DNA from: Deltaproteobacteria bacterium | GTDB lineage: Bacteria > Desulfobacterota > Dissulfuribacteria > Dissulfuribacterales > UBA3076 | NCBI GenBank assembly: GCA_018399745.1 | Contig: JAGYNZ010000014.1 | Location: 1-59,895, forward strand | Direction: 5' to 3' | DNA length: 59,895 nucleotides | Shown: positions 7,975 through 17,242 of the stretch, piece after piece | How positions within the stretch are numbered: position 1 is the stretch's first letter | How the letters are laid out: every line of letters begins with the position of its first letter | Notes under the pieces: model-generated | Told to the model about the DNA's origin: nothing | The model's input: only the letters and a program-made list of their open reading frames with translations | The model's database searches: none | Made by a program: the position numbers and the translations under genes

Positions 7975-8568
7975 CTAGAAGTTTATGCGCAGCCCGCCCA
8001 TCACACTGTGTGTGCTGTATTCGGCCTCAAAGTAATCAAAATCAGGGTCTTCAGTAGCAAAGTAGCGATATTGAAAATCAAGGTTCATATTGTAGCCCAC
8101 CGGCAAACTCACACCGGTCATGATCTGGTACGCAAAGACAGTATCATCGTCCTCGCCCCAATAGTCCACATCGAACTCCACATTAGCAACACCGATGCCC
8201 GCCCCTATAAAAGGGCTGAACTGACGACCCGGCAGAAAATCGAAAAAGGCGTTGCCCATTACTGAAAAGGAATCGACATCCCCACCGATGCCGCCGGGAA
8301 ACTTTCTGTCCACGTCGTTAAAACGGTAGCCTATCTCAAATTCCGTCCGAAGCCCGGTGCCCAGGTCATAGCCAATCGCTCCGGTCGCTGCCACGCCGGT
8401 GTCGAATTCAGCTTCATCACGAATACCATCAAACCAGGTGATATCCGAATCCTCTACCCAGACTGCCCCCAGATTGCCGGAAAAGTACATACCCTGAGCC
8501 CATGTTAATGAGTTTCCCATCACCAGAACAAGAGCTGTTGCCGATAGAATCAAAAATGTCCTTTTCAT
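7975..8568 (-). CDS. Outer-membrane beta-barrel protein (OmpA-like barrel)
   Basis: A 197-residue protein from an ATG at 8568 (GGGGGG ribosome site upstream) with a signal peptide ending near TWAQ. The mature part alternates short amphipathic strands with acidic turns, begins with a MYFSGNLGAVW strand and ends in phenylalanine (LRINF), the sorting signal for BAM-inserted barrels. FSPFIGAGIGVANVEF matches the opacity/OmpX-OmpA 8-stranded barrel family. No OmpA C-terminal peptidoglycan domain is present. Probably a small structural or adhesin-type outer-membrane barrel. Confidence 0.82.
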   Translation of the reverse strand: MKRTFLILSATALVLVMGNSLTWAQGMYFSGNLGAVWVEDSDITWFDGIRDEAEFDTGVAATGAIGYDLGTGLRTEFEIGYRFNDVDRKFPGGIGGDVDSFSVMGNAFFDFLPGRQFSPFIGAGIGVANVEFDVDYWGEDDDTVFAYQIMTGVSLPVGYNMNLDFQYRYFATEDPDFDYFEAEYSTHSVMGGLRINF

Positions 8569-8778
8569 AACGACCCCCCTGATGAATTTATAATCCGTCA
8601 AATAATTATTCCAGATAATTATCCTCATATGAATGAGCTGTACATTATTTGATATAAAAATAACCGAACCTGCAAAGTACTTTGAGACCGCCGCGAATTA
8701 TGACCTCCCCCTTCAACATGAGGCATATTCAGGTGAAAAAAATAAGTCGAGTCGAATTCATTATAATAGCTGGTTTAC

Positions 8779-9078
8779 TTAATCGTGGAAATCCGTTTTT
8801 TCTCTCAATTCCCTCAGACCCTCGCGATTATAAATTATAGAACCGATGAGACACTCGAATTTTTTTCCAAAAACCGGCCAGCCAACCTCGACATTCCTGG
8901 TAAAATCTCTAATCCTCAACTCATTTATTTTTGGTTCCCTTGGCGGCCTGACCGGATACTCCGTATTGGCTTTCAGTGTCAAAATCAGGTCATTACCGCG
9001 GTGCTGTACCGAGGCCACTGAGGCATCGATTATCCACTCGTCCTTGTTGGCTATGGCGAAATCGTCTCTTATGGCCAT
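8779..9078 (-). CDS. Small soluble protein of unknown function
   Basis: A 99-residue protein from an ATG at 9078 (AGAGGT upstream). It is rich in charged residues and predicted strands (DEWIIDASVASVQHRGNDLI; KINELRIRDFTRNVEVGWPV) with no signal peptide, cysteines or known motif. It stands alone between the outer-membrane barrel and a lipoprotein gene, all on the same strand but 200 bases apart. Not recognised. Confidence 0.5.
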   Translation of the reverse strand: MAIRDDFAIANKDEWIIDASVASVQHRGNDLILTLKANTEYPVRPPREPKINELRIRDFTRNVEVGWPVFGKKFECLIGSIIYNREGLRELREKTDFHD

Positions 9079-9279
9079 TTTATACCTCTGTCTTCGTACT
9101 ATAAGCATTTAATGACTGTTCGGCATTACTGTTTATTAATTCCATGGCAGCTCTGATCGACTTCTCATGGTCTCTGCCTGTAAACTGCGGATCTGTGCAC
9201 CCTTATAGACGGTATATTCAAAGTTTAGCCTGCTCTGATCAGGAGACAGGGCTCTATTAATAAATAATTCCTGGATTAT

Positions 9280-10242
9280 CTATCTATTATCTGTTGCAAG
9301 CATTTTGCCTTCCCTGATATTTTTGGCCTTGGGAAAGGTGAATTGGGATTTTTTCTGAAGTAATGCCTTTCCAAACTCAAGCATTGTCGTATTACCAAGC
9401 CTGGTCACCTTAGGGGGCTTTATAAAAAAATTGGCTAACATCCCCTTGATCTTTCCAAAGAAACCAGCAGATTGTTTTTCCCCGGCAATAGATGCTATTT
9501 TTATTCCCATCCTCGGCGTCTGTTCCGTCTTCTCAAAAGAAAGTCTGTTGACCAGGGCCACTTTTTCGTTCGATCTATTTTCGTATTCATACTCACCATC
9601 TTTTGGTTCAACATCATAGAGCCCAATGGTTAAGTTGCTCTCATTACCTCTTGCATTAAAGTTTATTTTTACGTTGGTGACGATCCTGGCAGAATCGGTT
9701 ATCCGGCCCTTAACTTCGATAACCCCGAAACCCTCTCCGTCAACCTTGATATAATCAAGCATATTTTCCAACCGCTCCCCTTTTTTAAATTTATCCTTCT
9801 GGGTCGCTATAATCCCGGCAGGGTCAAATGTGACCTGGTAAAAACCACTACCCAGTATTACAAATTCACAGATTAAATCAAAGGACTTAGAGCGAAGGTT
9901 TATACTATGGGAGACTATACCTATCTGCTGATCGTTATCGGGACTGGACACGTCATCAACAGGCGACAGAGACAGCAGCGGAATAAAATACATAAAAGAG
10001 GCTATATGGTTTTTTGCAAAATTCTCTTCCCTGTAACTCATGGTTATGGTGGGTCCGTTTATCTCTCCGTCCACCTTATTGCCCTCTGCCGATAATCCGC
10101 TTCCGCACGTTTTAATGTTCAAATCGGCAGTTGATGCTTCACAACCTGTTAAAAACAAAATATTAAAAACAATAAACCCAAATAAAATATATACATATCT
10201 ATAGTTTAGATCTGAATGTGTATTTATCAAATATAACTTCAT
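9280..10242 (-). CDS. Outer-membrane lipoprotein of unknown function
   Basis: A 320-residue protein. The N-terminus has a long hydrophobic stretch ending in the lipobox LTGC near residue 34; Glu follows the lipidated Cys, so sorting to the outer membrane by Lol is expected. The mature part is beta-rich, without known catalytic motifs; around residues 165-215 (GEGFGVIEVKGRITDSARIV) it looks like a repeated sandwich domain, and the last 80 residues are basic. It is monocistronic as far as can be seen. No family assigned. Confidence 0.6.
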   Translation of the reverse strand: MKLYLINTHSDLNYRYVYILFGFIVFNILFLTGCEASTADLNIKTCGSGLSAEGNKVDGEINGPTITMSYREENFAKNHIASFMYFIPLLSLSPVDDVSSPDNDQQIGIVSHSINLRSKSFDLICEFVILGSGFYQVTFDPAGIIATQKDKFKKGERLENMLDYIKVDGEGFGVIEVKGRITDSARIVTNVKINFNARGNESNLTIGLYDVEPKDGEYEYENRSNEKVALVNRLSFEKTEQTPRMGIKIASIAGEKQSAGFFGKIKGMLANFFIKPPKVTRLGNTTMLEFGKALLQKKSQFTFPKAKNIREGKMLATDNR

Positions 10243-10721
10243 GGCTTACTTCCTGATACTTTATCTGTACCTGACTCCAAAAGGCCTTTCAAATCCCTTC
10301 GCACTGATATTTGTTATGGCCAGATTTTCTGTATAGACCTTGAGAAAACCTATTGTCAAATTTGAAATCAGTGTTGGAAACCCTTCTCGAATCTCCTTTA
10401 TTGATATTTATGAAGGCGTATCTTATGATTACGTCTATTGGTTATTGACCGTTGTCTGTAGCCCAATTGTATTTTCATAGCTGAAAAGGCCGTTTTTTTA
10501 GATTACGCGTTTAATATATATAACACATCTTCTGAAATTATTGGGAAATACCGGTCAGTTGCGAAAAAATTGCTGATTGATTTATTGAATATTTACTGGT
10601 AGAAAAGTACGGCTGAAAATTACAGGAAAAGCGGGAAAAAATATAATTCAACCGACCAAAGCCGGCCTTGAAAACCGGGGGATATTCTGAAGGCCTTACC
10701 TCTTTTTCACAGGTCACCAAA
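10243..10721. other. Gene-free intergenic stretch
   Basis: AT-rich sequence between the divergently placed lipoprotein gene and tRNA-Ala. I see no convincing gene, repeat or structured RNA. The left part should carry the lipoprotein promoter and the right part the tRNA promoter, but no strong consensus boxes stand out. Confidence 0.5.
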
Positions 10722-10797
10722 GGGGATGTAGCTCAGCTGGGAGAGCGCCACGTTCGCAACGTGGAAGTCGGGGGTTCGAGTCCCCCCATCTCCACCA
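10722..10797 (+). tRNA. tRNA-Ala, anticodon CGC
   Basis: A 76-base cloverleaf. Acceptor GGGGATG pairs with CATCTCC including the G3-U70 wobble that marks alanine tRNAs; the D arm is GCTCAGCTGGGAGAGC, the anticodon stem CCACG/CGTGG holds loop TTCGCAA (anticodon CGC, codon GCG), and the T arm is CGGGGGTTCGAGTCCCCC. The 3' CCA is encoded. Confidence 0.97.
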
Positions 10798-11178
10798 AAT
10801 AATAATCCATAGCATTCCTGTAAAGTCCAAAATCCTTAAGGCTACATACAAAGACAGGGTAAGGGATAAGTCAGGATTTTTTAAAAACTCCCCGTGGCAT
10901 GCCCTATTTATGTTTTCATCCACCCCCTCACAGTCATTTTTGCAACCTTCGCTCTCGCGCCATTATCCATAAGTATCTCACCCAAGGACAATCTAATTTT
11001 CCCTCTCTATACAACTTCACCTTTTAAATTTGACAGCCCATTCTCTCAGGTCCATAATCAAAATTGGCGAATAACAGATAGTTTCTGCCCTCAACCCGGC
11101 TGATAATTTCCGGTTTTCAAAAAGTGCGAAGTATTCCGACGCCATTTGGGGACGAATTTTTCTCTTCAAGGAGTGGAG
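10798..11178. other. Gene-free stretch upstream of the LRR gene
   Basis: Sequence between tRNA-Ala and the leucine-rich-repeat gene with only random-looking frames. No tRNA-associated attachment-site repeat was found. A ribosome site AAGGAG lies at the right end, 5-6 bases before the LRR gene start. Confidence 0.5.
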
Positions 11179-13353
11179 ATGATGGAAAATACCAGGGGGA
11201 TTTTAAAAGCAGCCATTGGAATAGCAAGTGCAATACTTGTAATAACGAGTGCAGCCTGCAAGTTGACGATCTCATCATTACAGGGGCCTGACACGGCTGA
11301 AACCGGCGCTATTATTAATCTCACCATAACCGGGCAGGGGACCGAAAGTTCAGATACTGCGGAATACGGCCTGATTCTCCAAATTCCGGAACATTGGGAG
11401 GTTGTTAGCGCCAATGTATCCGTAATGATAACACAATACCCCCTCAAGGAAAACTTGGCCATTGAGTCTCTTTATTCCCCCCAACCTGGATACAAGGTCT
11501 GGGCAGGGACAACCACTGAAAGATACGGCGTCTTTGCTACAGTAGCACTTTGCGTGGGGAACCTCCCCGGCAATGAAGGAGATATGGAAAACTATGTAAT
11601 CAAGGCGATGGCAGGAGCCAGCAGATCGGGCACTTGGTACACCGATGATCCCCAGGACGTATTCGATTTTGCGGCTGTCACCCAGTCTAAATATCTGAAA
11701 TCCATAACGGTCACAAAAACATTTGATCAAGGGATCTTTATCCCTGATCCTAACCTGGAATCTGCTATTCGTGAGGCCCTGGGAACAGGCCCATGTGATC
11801 CCATAACTCAGGATATGGCATATACACTCACCACCCTGAATGCTGAATCTCGTGCAATCTTTGATCTTTCAGGTCTGGAATATTTTTTTAACCTGACTGA
11901 TTTGGACTTGAGTGACAACAAGATCTCAGATATCACTCCTCTGAGCGCACTCACAAACCTGACTGATTTGGATCTGGGTGACAACAAGATCTCAGATATC
12001 ACTCCTCTGAGCGCACTCATAAACCTGACTGTTTTGGATCTGAGTGACAACAAGATCTCAGACATCACCTCTCTGAGCGGACTCATAAACCTGACTGATT
12101 TGCGTCTGGGTTGGAACCAGATCTCAGATATCAGTCCTCTCAGCGGACTCATAAACCTGACTGATTTGGATCTGGGTGACAACAAGATCTCCGACATCAG
12201 CCCTCTGAGTGGACTCATAAACCTGACTGATTTGTATCTCTTTTACAATGAGATTACAGACATCAGTCCTCTGAGTGGGCTCATAAAACTGAACTATTTA
12301 AATCTTAATTCATCAGGTAGTATCTTCAGGTGGGCTCCCCGAGACCGGATTAAAGATATCAGCCCTCTGAGCGGACTCACAGACCTGACTGTTTTGGATC
12401 TGAGTGGGAACGAAATCTCAGATATCAGTCCTCTGAGTGGGCTCATAAACCTGACTGATTTGAGTCTGACGTCGAACGAAATCTCAGACATCAGTCCTCT
12501 CAGCGGACTCATAAACCTGACTGATTTGAGTCTTATCAACAACCAGATCTCAGATATCAGTCCTCTGAGCGGACTCACAAACCTGACTGTTTTGGTCCTG
12601 GAGTGCAACCAGATCACAGACATCAGTCCCCTGAGTGGGCTCGTAAACCTGACTGATTTGGATCTTGATTACAACCAGATCTCAGACATCAGCCCCCTGA
12701 GTGGACTTATAAACCTGACTGATTTGCGTCTTATACACAACCAGATCTCAGATATCAGTCCTCTGAGCACACTCACAAACCTGACTGTTTTGGACCTGAG
12801 CGGGAACCAGATCTCAGATATCAACCCCTTGAGCGGGCTCATAAACTTGACTGTTTTAAGTCTGAGGTCGAACCAGATCACAGACATCAGTCCTCTGAGC
12901 GGACTCATAAACCTGACTGTTTTGGATCTGAGTGGGAACGAAATCTCAGACATCAGCCCCCTGAGCGGGCTCACAAACCTGACCAAATTATATCTGAGCC
13001 GGAATCAAATTACAGATATCAGCCCTTTAGATGGACTCATAAACCTGATTATTTTGTATCTTGATTACAACCAGATCTCAGACATCAGCCCCCTGAGCGG
13101 ACTCATAAACCTGACTAATTTGCATCTGACGTGGAACGAAATCTCAGATATTAGTCCTCTGAGCGGACTTATAAACCTGACTGATTTGACTCTGACGGGG
13201 AACCAGATTACTGATATTACTGCCTTAGTTGAAAATACCGGTTTGGGAAATGAAGACTATGTCAATCTTTATAACAATCCACTTTCCAGTGCTCAAGCCT
13301 GTGCTGACTTGCAGACTCTTCGGGATCGGGGGGTATATTTGGTTGGTCCTTGA
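11179..13353 (+). CDS. Secreted internalin-type leucine-rich-repeat protein
   Basis: A 724-residue protein starting at ATG 11179 (AAGGAG upstream). A signal sequence (residues 1-27, ending SAAC; weak lipobox) is followed by a beta-sandwich-like domain (about 30-180), a cap (IFIPDPNLESAIREALG) typical of internalin-type proteins, and 20 leucine-rich repeats of 22 residues (about 237-686) with consensus NLTxLxLxxNxISDISPLSGL. Such proteins bind protein or glycan partners at the surface. The reading frame ends at 13353, yet the next frame continues with a dockerin-like segment, so the C-terminus is probably shortened by a frameshift. The gene appears monocistronic; the nitrilase gene starts 200 bases on. 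Confidence 0.85.
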   Translation: MMENTRGILKAAIGIASAILVITSAACKLTISSLQGPDTAETGAIINLTITGQGTESSDTAEYGLILQIPEHWEVVSANVSVMITQYPLKENLAIESLYSPQPGYKVWAGTTTERYGVFATVALCVGNLPGNEGDMENYVIKAMAGASRSGTWYTDDPQDVFDFAAVTQSKYLKSITVTKTFDQGIFIPDPNLESAIREALGTGPCDPITQDMAYTLTTLNAESRAIFDLSGLEYFFNLTDLDLSDNKISDITPLSALTNLTDLDLGDNKISDITPLSALINLTVLDLSDNKISDITSLSGLINLTDLRLGWNQISDISPLSGLINLTDLDLGDNKISDISPLSGLINLTDLYLFYNEITDISPLSGLIKLNYLNLNSSGSIFRWAPRDRIKDISPLSGLTDLTVLDLSGNEISDISPLSGLINLTDLSLTSNEISDISPLSGLINLTDLSLINNQISDISPLSGLTNLTVLVLECNQITDISPLSGLVNLTDLDLDYNQISDISPLSGLINLTDLRLIHNQISDISPLSTLTNLTVLDLSGNQISDINPLSGLINLTVLSLRSNQITDISPLSGLINLTVLDLSGNEISDISPLSGLTNLTKLYLSRNQITDISPLDGLINLIILYLDYNQISDISPLSGLINLTNLHLTWNEISDISPLSGLINLTDLTLTGNQITDITALVENTGLGNEDYVNLYNNPLSSAQACADLQTLRDRGVYLVGP
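11887..13236 (+). repeat. Twenty tandem 66-bp repeats encoding leucine-rich repeats
   Basis: Units of 66 bp (22 codons) run head to tail with high DNA identity, especially around ataaacctgactgatttg and agatctcagatatcag. The seventh unit carries a 30-bp insertion (about ten residues, SSGSIFRWAP region), which accounts exactly for the 1350-bp span. The near-identity suggests recent amplification or gene conversion and makes the array prone to copy-number change. Confidence 0.9.
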
Positions 13354-13441
13354 TCCAAGCAATAGTTGCTTAGGTGATTTAGCCGGGTACGTGGACGTAT
13401 CTGACCTGGCAGTTTTCGCAAAGGCAGGATTCAAGATTTGA
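13354..13441 (+). pseudogene. Out-of-frame dockerin-like C-terminal tail of the LRR gene
   Basis: In the frame one base downstream of the LRR frame, translation continues past 13353 as LDPSNSCLGDLAGYVDVSDL then AVFAKAGFKI and stops at 13441. This matches the calcium-loop pattern of dockerin-like/EF-hand tails (GDLxGxxxVDxSDLAxFA). The tandem TTGGTTGG at 13339-13346 explains the break: with a single TTGG the LRR frame reads straight through into this tail. Confidence 0.6.
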
Positions 13442-13557
13442 GGCAGGTGCGCCGTGGATCCCACGTTCGTTTGTCCTTATTTCGGAATGATCCGCGGCGA
13501 TTGAATCTGTAGAAAAAGTCTTAATTCCAGTAATTACTGACATAATTAGGAGAGAAA

Positions 13558-14571
13558 ATGAAAGACCAAACAGATATCCCTCAGAGTATGCAGGAGATAT
13601 TAAGCTATACCCCAAGTGAAACCGGGTTTCGCATCACTGAAAGGTGGTTTTCCAATAATAAAGACTTTCCTACAATCGGAATAGCAAACATTCATGCCGT
13701 AGTTCCGGATATAGAAGCGAATAAGGATAAGATCAGCAAAGCAGTGGAGATATTCAAAGAGCGAAAGGTGAATCTCGCCATCTTCCCGGAGCTTTGTCTC
13801 TCGGGCTATTTTTGGGAAGATGAGCCTGCGTGCCGCAAATACATGGATCAGGCGGTTATCGAGAATCATGCTGACTGGATCAACAAAACTCTCAAGTCAT
13901 ATCTTGATGATAGTTTCAAAGGCATTATCCTGAATGGCATTCGTCTCGGCAGTGGGCGGAAATATATCAACTCTACTTACATTATTGATAAATCGTACGA
14001 TTTTCTCCACAAAGACCTGATATACGATAAAATGTTCCTTCCAAAAATCGAGCAAATTTATACTGAGGCCACTGGAGATGATGTACTGGTGTTGGAGGGC
14101 TACTATGGTCGATTCGGTTTCACTACGTGTTATGATATATGTTTTTCCCAATTACTGCTGGAATATTCCAAGATTGATAAAGTGGATGCCATAATTGAAT
14201 TGGCCTCATGGCGGATTCTGGCTTTTCGTGATTATCCCGGAATGAATATCGGCACTGACTCATATTACGCAGAACTCTGGGATATGCTTCTTCCAGCCCA
14301 GGCAGCCACCAATCAGGTCTGGATAATTGCGTGCAACGCCGTGGGACGACATGAAATCACTGGAGCAGCTTTTGCCGGAGGTTCTGGCATATGGTCCCCG
14401 TCCGGATTGAAATTGGTCCAGGCCTCTCGACTTAATGAGGAGCTTCTTATCGTACACAACCTGGACATACATGGACAGCTAAAACTGGAAAGAGATGATT
14501 TCAATTACTCTCTTGACTTCAATGAAATCTACCGTCCCATAAAATGTAAACGGACTTTTACCAGGCTCTGA
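13558..14571 (+). CDS. Carbon-nitrogen hydrolase (nitrilase superfamily)
   Basis: A 337-residue enzyme with an AGGAGAG ribosome site. The catalytic triad is visible in order: Glu in FPELCLSGY (near 77), Lys in YDKMFLP (near 161) and Cys in TTCYDICF (near 191). Members hydrolyse nitriles, amides or carbamoyl groups; the exact substrate cannot be named. The N-terminal 40 residues precede the normal start of the fold (GIANIHAV) and may be an extra helix. There is no signal peptide, so it acts in the cytosol. It stands between the LRR gene and the nuclease-rich run, with 130 bases on the right and no obvious operon partner. Confidence 0.88.
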   Translation: MKDQTDIPQSMQEILSYTPSETGFRITERWFSNNKDFPTIGIANIHAVVPDIEANKDKISKAVEIFKERKVNLAIFPELCLSGYFWEDEPACRKYMDQAVIENHADWINKTLKSYLDDSFKGIILNGIRLGSGRKYINSTYIIDKSYDFLHKDLIYDKMFLPKIEQIYTEATGDDVLVLEGYYGRFGFTTCYDICFSQLLLEYSKIDKVDAIIELASWRILAFRDYPGMNIGTDSYYAELWDMLLPAQAATNQVWIIACNAVGRHEITGAAFAGGSGIWSPSGLKLVQASRLNEELLIVHNLDIHGQLKLERDDFNYSLDFNEIYRPIKCKRTFTRL

Positions 14572-14702
14572 TGTAGTGGAAAAACAGGAGCTTATGAGGC
14601 AGCCCAGCAATACATTGTAAATTCGAGCCTCTGTCAGCATATATAAGATCATCTATTCTCCATCAATCAGATATCCAAGTGGCATTATTAAATTAGCAAT
14701 CT

Positions 14703-15542
14703 ATGTTGCAGCACAGTTTTTCTCATATACCATCGGTTGGCGTGAAGACCGAGAGAAAAATATGGGGTAGCGGTGTTTGCTCCATGGATGATTTTATTGC
14801 AAGTCCTCCGGTCTTTCTATCAAAGAATAATTCAGGAAGGATCGCGGATCATATACATATTTCAAAAGAAAAAATTGCCAGCAAAGATGTCATTCATTTT
14901 TATAATAATTTTCACTCCAGAGATCAGTGGCGTATTTTTAGAGAATTTCGAGATTCAACCGTGTATTTGGATATTGAAACCACTGGTCTGGGTGCGCCGG
15001 GCGACATAATAACCACTATCGCACTCTATGACGGAAAGGAAATTAAATATTATGTGCAAGGCGAAAATCTGAATGATTTCAGGGATGACATAATGGCGTA
15101 TCAAGTAATTGTAACTTATAACGGAAAGACCTTTGATATACCGTTTATAGAGAATTACTTTGATATCAGCATTTCTCATGCCCATCTGGATTTGAGATAT
15201 ATTCTTTATAGCCTGGGTTATTCGGGTGGACTGAAATTATGTGAAAGACGACTGGGTATCGGAAGAAAAGGTATCCTCGCAGATGTAGACGGTTTTTTTG
15301 CAGTATTATTATGGAATGATTACAAGAAGAAGCATAAAGATAAATCGCTGGAAACCCTCCTCGCCTACAACATTGAAGATGTCTTGAATCTGGAGTATTT
15401 AATGGTAGAGGCATATAACAGAAAATTAAATGATATCCCCTTGTCAATAAATAAATTAAACATTCCTCGCAGTCCGAATAATCCATTTGATATAGATGAG
15501 TTAACCATAAAACGGATTAAATCTCAGTATTATTCATATTGA
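14703..15542 (+). CDS. YprB-type RNase H-like exonuclease
   Basis: A 279-residue protein with the DEDD/RNase H-like layout: VYLDIETTGL (first Asp-Glu pair, near 90), TYNGKTFDIPFI (third acidic, near 140) and NIEDVLNLEYL (last Asp, near 230). This matches the YprB ribonuclease-H-like domain, predicted to cut or trim nucleic acid from a 3' end. The N-terminal 70 residues look like the leader seen in YprB proteins. No tetratricopeptide tail as in Bacillus YprB. It heads a same-strand run of four genes (gaps 94, 63 and 31 bases). The ribosome site is weak. Confidence 0.82.
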   Translation: MLQHSFSHIPSVGVKTERKIWGSGVCSMDDFIASPPVFLSKNNSGRIADHIHISKEKIASKDVIHFYNNFHSRDQWRIFREFRDSTVYLDIETTGLGAPGDIITTIALYDGKEIKYYVQGENLNDFRDDIMAYQVIVTYNGKTFDIPFIENYFDISISHAHLDLRYILYSLGYSGGLKLCERRLGIGRKGILADVDGFFAVLLWNDYKKKHKDKSLETLLAYNIEDVLNLEYLMVEAYNRKLNDIPLSINKLNIPRSPNNPFDIDELTIKRIKSQYYSY

Positions 15543-15636
15543 GGCACAATGTGAAATGAAAGGAATGACCCTCTGTTTAAGGTATTAAATTTCAGTATAG
15601 AAAATCGAAGATTTCTGTTACACCGGAATCGGATGT

Positions 15637-16401
15637 ATGCAAATGGATCATGGATACCCCAAAACAGCAGAATTCCGTTTTTACGAGGAATTAAATGATT
15701 TCCTTCCTTTTGACAAAAGGAAGACCTTGTTTTCTTATCATTTTAACGGCGCTCCACGAATGAAGGATGTCATAGAAGACGTAGGTGTACCCCATACGTC
15801 TGTGGACTTGATCCTTGTAAATGGCATATCTGCAGGACTCGATTATCGTCTGCAACACAATGACCGTATTTCTGTATATCCGGTTTTTGAAAGTCTGGAC
15901 ATATCACCGCTCGTGCGCTTGAGAAAAAGCCCTCTTCGCAAATCTACATTTATTCTGGATGTTCATTTAGGCAGACTGGCGAAATTACTGCGTATGCTTG
16001 GATTTGACTCACTTTATAGAAATAATTATGAAGATTCTGAAATCATCAGCATTTCACTAAAAGAAAAACGCGTTATATTGACAAGGGACAGGGGCCTGTT
16101 GAAAAGAAAGGCGGTAACGCATGGCTATTGGATCAGATCTACAAAACCGGAAAAACAGATTCAGGAAGTACTCAGGCGGTTTGATCTGTTCTCGCAGATC
16201 AGGCCATTTCAACGCTGCATGGTGTGCAACGGCATAATCAGTAAAATCGATAAAACCGCAGGGATGCATCATCTGCCGGCGGCAGCGGCGTTGTATGACA
16301 AAGAATTTTATGCCTGCTTAACATGTGGAAGGATCTACTGGAAAGGATCACATTATAATAAAATGCTTGCCCATATAAATGAATTACTGAACTCGCAATA
16401 G
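15637..16401 (+). CDS. Ubiquitin-like plus Mut7-C RNase domain protein
   Basis: A 254-residue two-domain protein. Residues 8-90 form a ThiS/MoaD-like beta-grasp domain (FRFYEELNDFLP; LILVNGISAGLDYRLQHNDR; ISVYPVFE), and residues 103-250 the Mut7-C fold, a PIN-like RNase: FILDVHLGRLAKLLRMLGFD, VILTRDRGLLKRKA and two Cys pairs (CMVC, CLTC) of a zinc ribbon. The pairing of a ubiquitin-like domain with Mut7-C is a known bacterial architecture of unknown role, thought to act on RNA. It follows the RNase H-like gene, suggesting a joint nucleic-acid processing unit. Confidence 0.88.
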   Translation: MQMDHGYPKTAEFRFYEELNDFLPFDKRKTLFSYHFNGAPRMKDVIEDVGVPHTSVDLILVNGISAGLDYRLQHNDRISVYPVFESLDISPLVRLRKSPLRKSTFILDVHLGRLAKLLRMLGFDSLYRNNYEDSEIISISLKEKRVILTRDRGLLKRKAVTHGYWIRSTKPEKQIQEVLRRFDLFSQIRPFQRCMVCNGIISKIDKTAGMHHLPAAAALYDKEFYACLTCGRIYWKGSHYNKMLAHINELLNSQ

Positions 16402-16464
16402 GTCAGGGTCTGTTTTTACAAAAAGGGGATATGGAAAGGCCGGCCGACTTTATTTTCTCATAAA

Positions 16465-17211
16465 GTGAAAATTTCATTCCGGACAATACAGGATCTGCTG
16501 GGCAGATCGAAAAAACAAAGGGCTGAACTCATAGAGAGTTATGTCCTTATTCCATCAAGCCACTGCCGGCGCAGAGCCCTCTGCTGCTCTCTTCTGCCGG
16601 AGATAACGCTGCTGGAAGCCCTTGCTGCCATTCGGTGTCTGCTGGATTTGAATCCTGACATGCGTCTTCAACTGACCAAAGGCCTTGTTCAGTATTTTTT
16701 TCTGAATTCGGTCTGTATAAACTCCTGTCCATTTCTGAATCAAAGGAATTGTCTTATTTACGAGAATCGGTTTTTCGGGTGCAGGGCCTATGGACTCTGG
16801 CCTAAGAATCACTACGATGAGCTGGCAGAGCGCAGTCACTGCGTAAACCGTCACAATCAGCGTCTGTGGCAAAGATTTGGCATATCTCTTCCCCAGGAAG
16901 TGGTGGATTTCCAGATTCCTTATTGTCCCTATGTGAAACCGGATTCTGATACTTCAGTGAATAACGAAACACTCACTCGTGCCGCAGATAAAATTGAAAA
17001 GTTGTCAGGGCAGTTGGCCCCATGGCATGACTCGTTTCGCCAAACATATTTTTCAGATCTGAGCTTTTTTACAGCTTCCCTGGCCTTTGGACTCAATGAG
17101 GCAGTTCGAATGAAATTTGCTTTTGTTAAAGATTATGTCATAACAGAAAATCAGGCAGGACTTTCTGAAGTAATCAACAACCTCCCTGATGTGTTCGCTG
17201 GATTAGCTTAA
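16465..17211 (+). CDS. YkgJ-family cysteine-cluster protein
   Basis: A 248-residue protein with a GTG start. Cysteines are arranged as in CxxxxxCC/YkgJ proteins: HCRRRALCC near 33-40, then SVCINSCPFLNQRNCLIYEN and FFGCRAYGLWP. These clusters are predicted to bind zinc or an Fe-S centre; reaction unknown. The last 80 residues are helical. It lies 63 bases after the Mut7-C gene and 31 before the SPOR gene on the same strand, so co-transcription is likely, but its link to RNA processing is only contextual. Confidence 0.72.
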   Translation: MKISFRTIQDLLGRSKKQRAELIESYVLIPSSHCRRRALCCSLLPEITLLEALAAIRCLLDLNPDMRLQLTKGLVQYFFLNSVCINSCPFLNQRNCLIYENRFFGCRAYGLWPKNHYDELAERSHCVNRHNQRLWQRFGISLPQEVVDFQIPYCPYVKPDSDTSVNNETLTRAADKIEKLSGQLAPWHDSFRQTYFSDLSFFTASLAFGLNEAVRMKFAFVKDYVITENQAGLSEVINNLPDVFAGLA

Positions 17212-17242
17212 ATAGCGACAATAAAAAGCTGAAGGTATCAGT

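Noticed and set aside
10714-10923. Minus-strand frame overlapping tRNA-Ala
   Set aside because: It reads the tRNA in antisense (for example RGALPAEL), a frequent false call.
10722-11178. tRNA-Ala as an integration site for the LRR region
   Set aside because: No repeat of the tRNA 3' end was seen downstream and no integrase gene is present.
11808-12986. Several minus-strand frames across the LRR array
   Set aside because: They are repetitive antisense products (FMSPLRG... pattern) of the tandem repeats, not genes.
11887-13236. CRISPR-like array
   Set aside because: The 66-bp units are contiguous coding repeats with no spacers.
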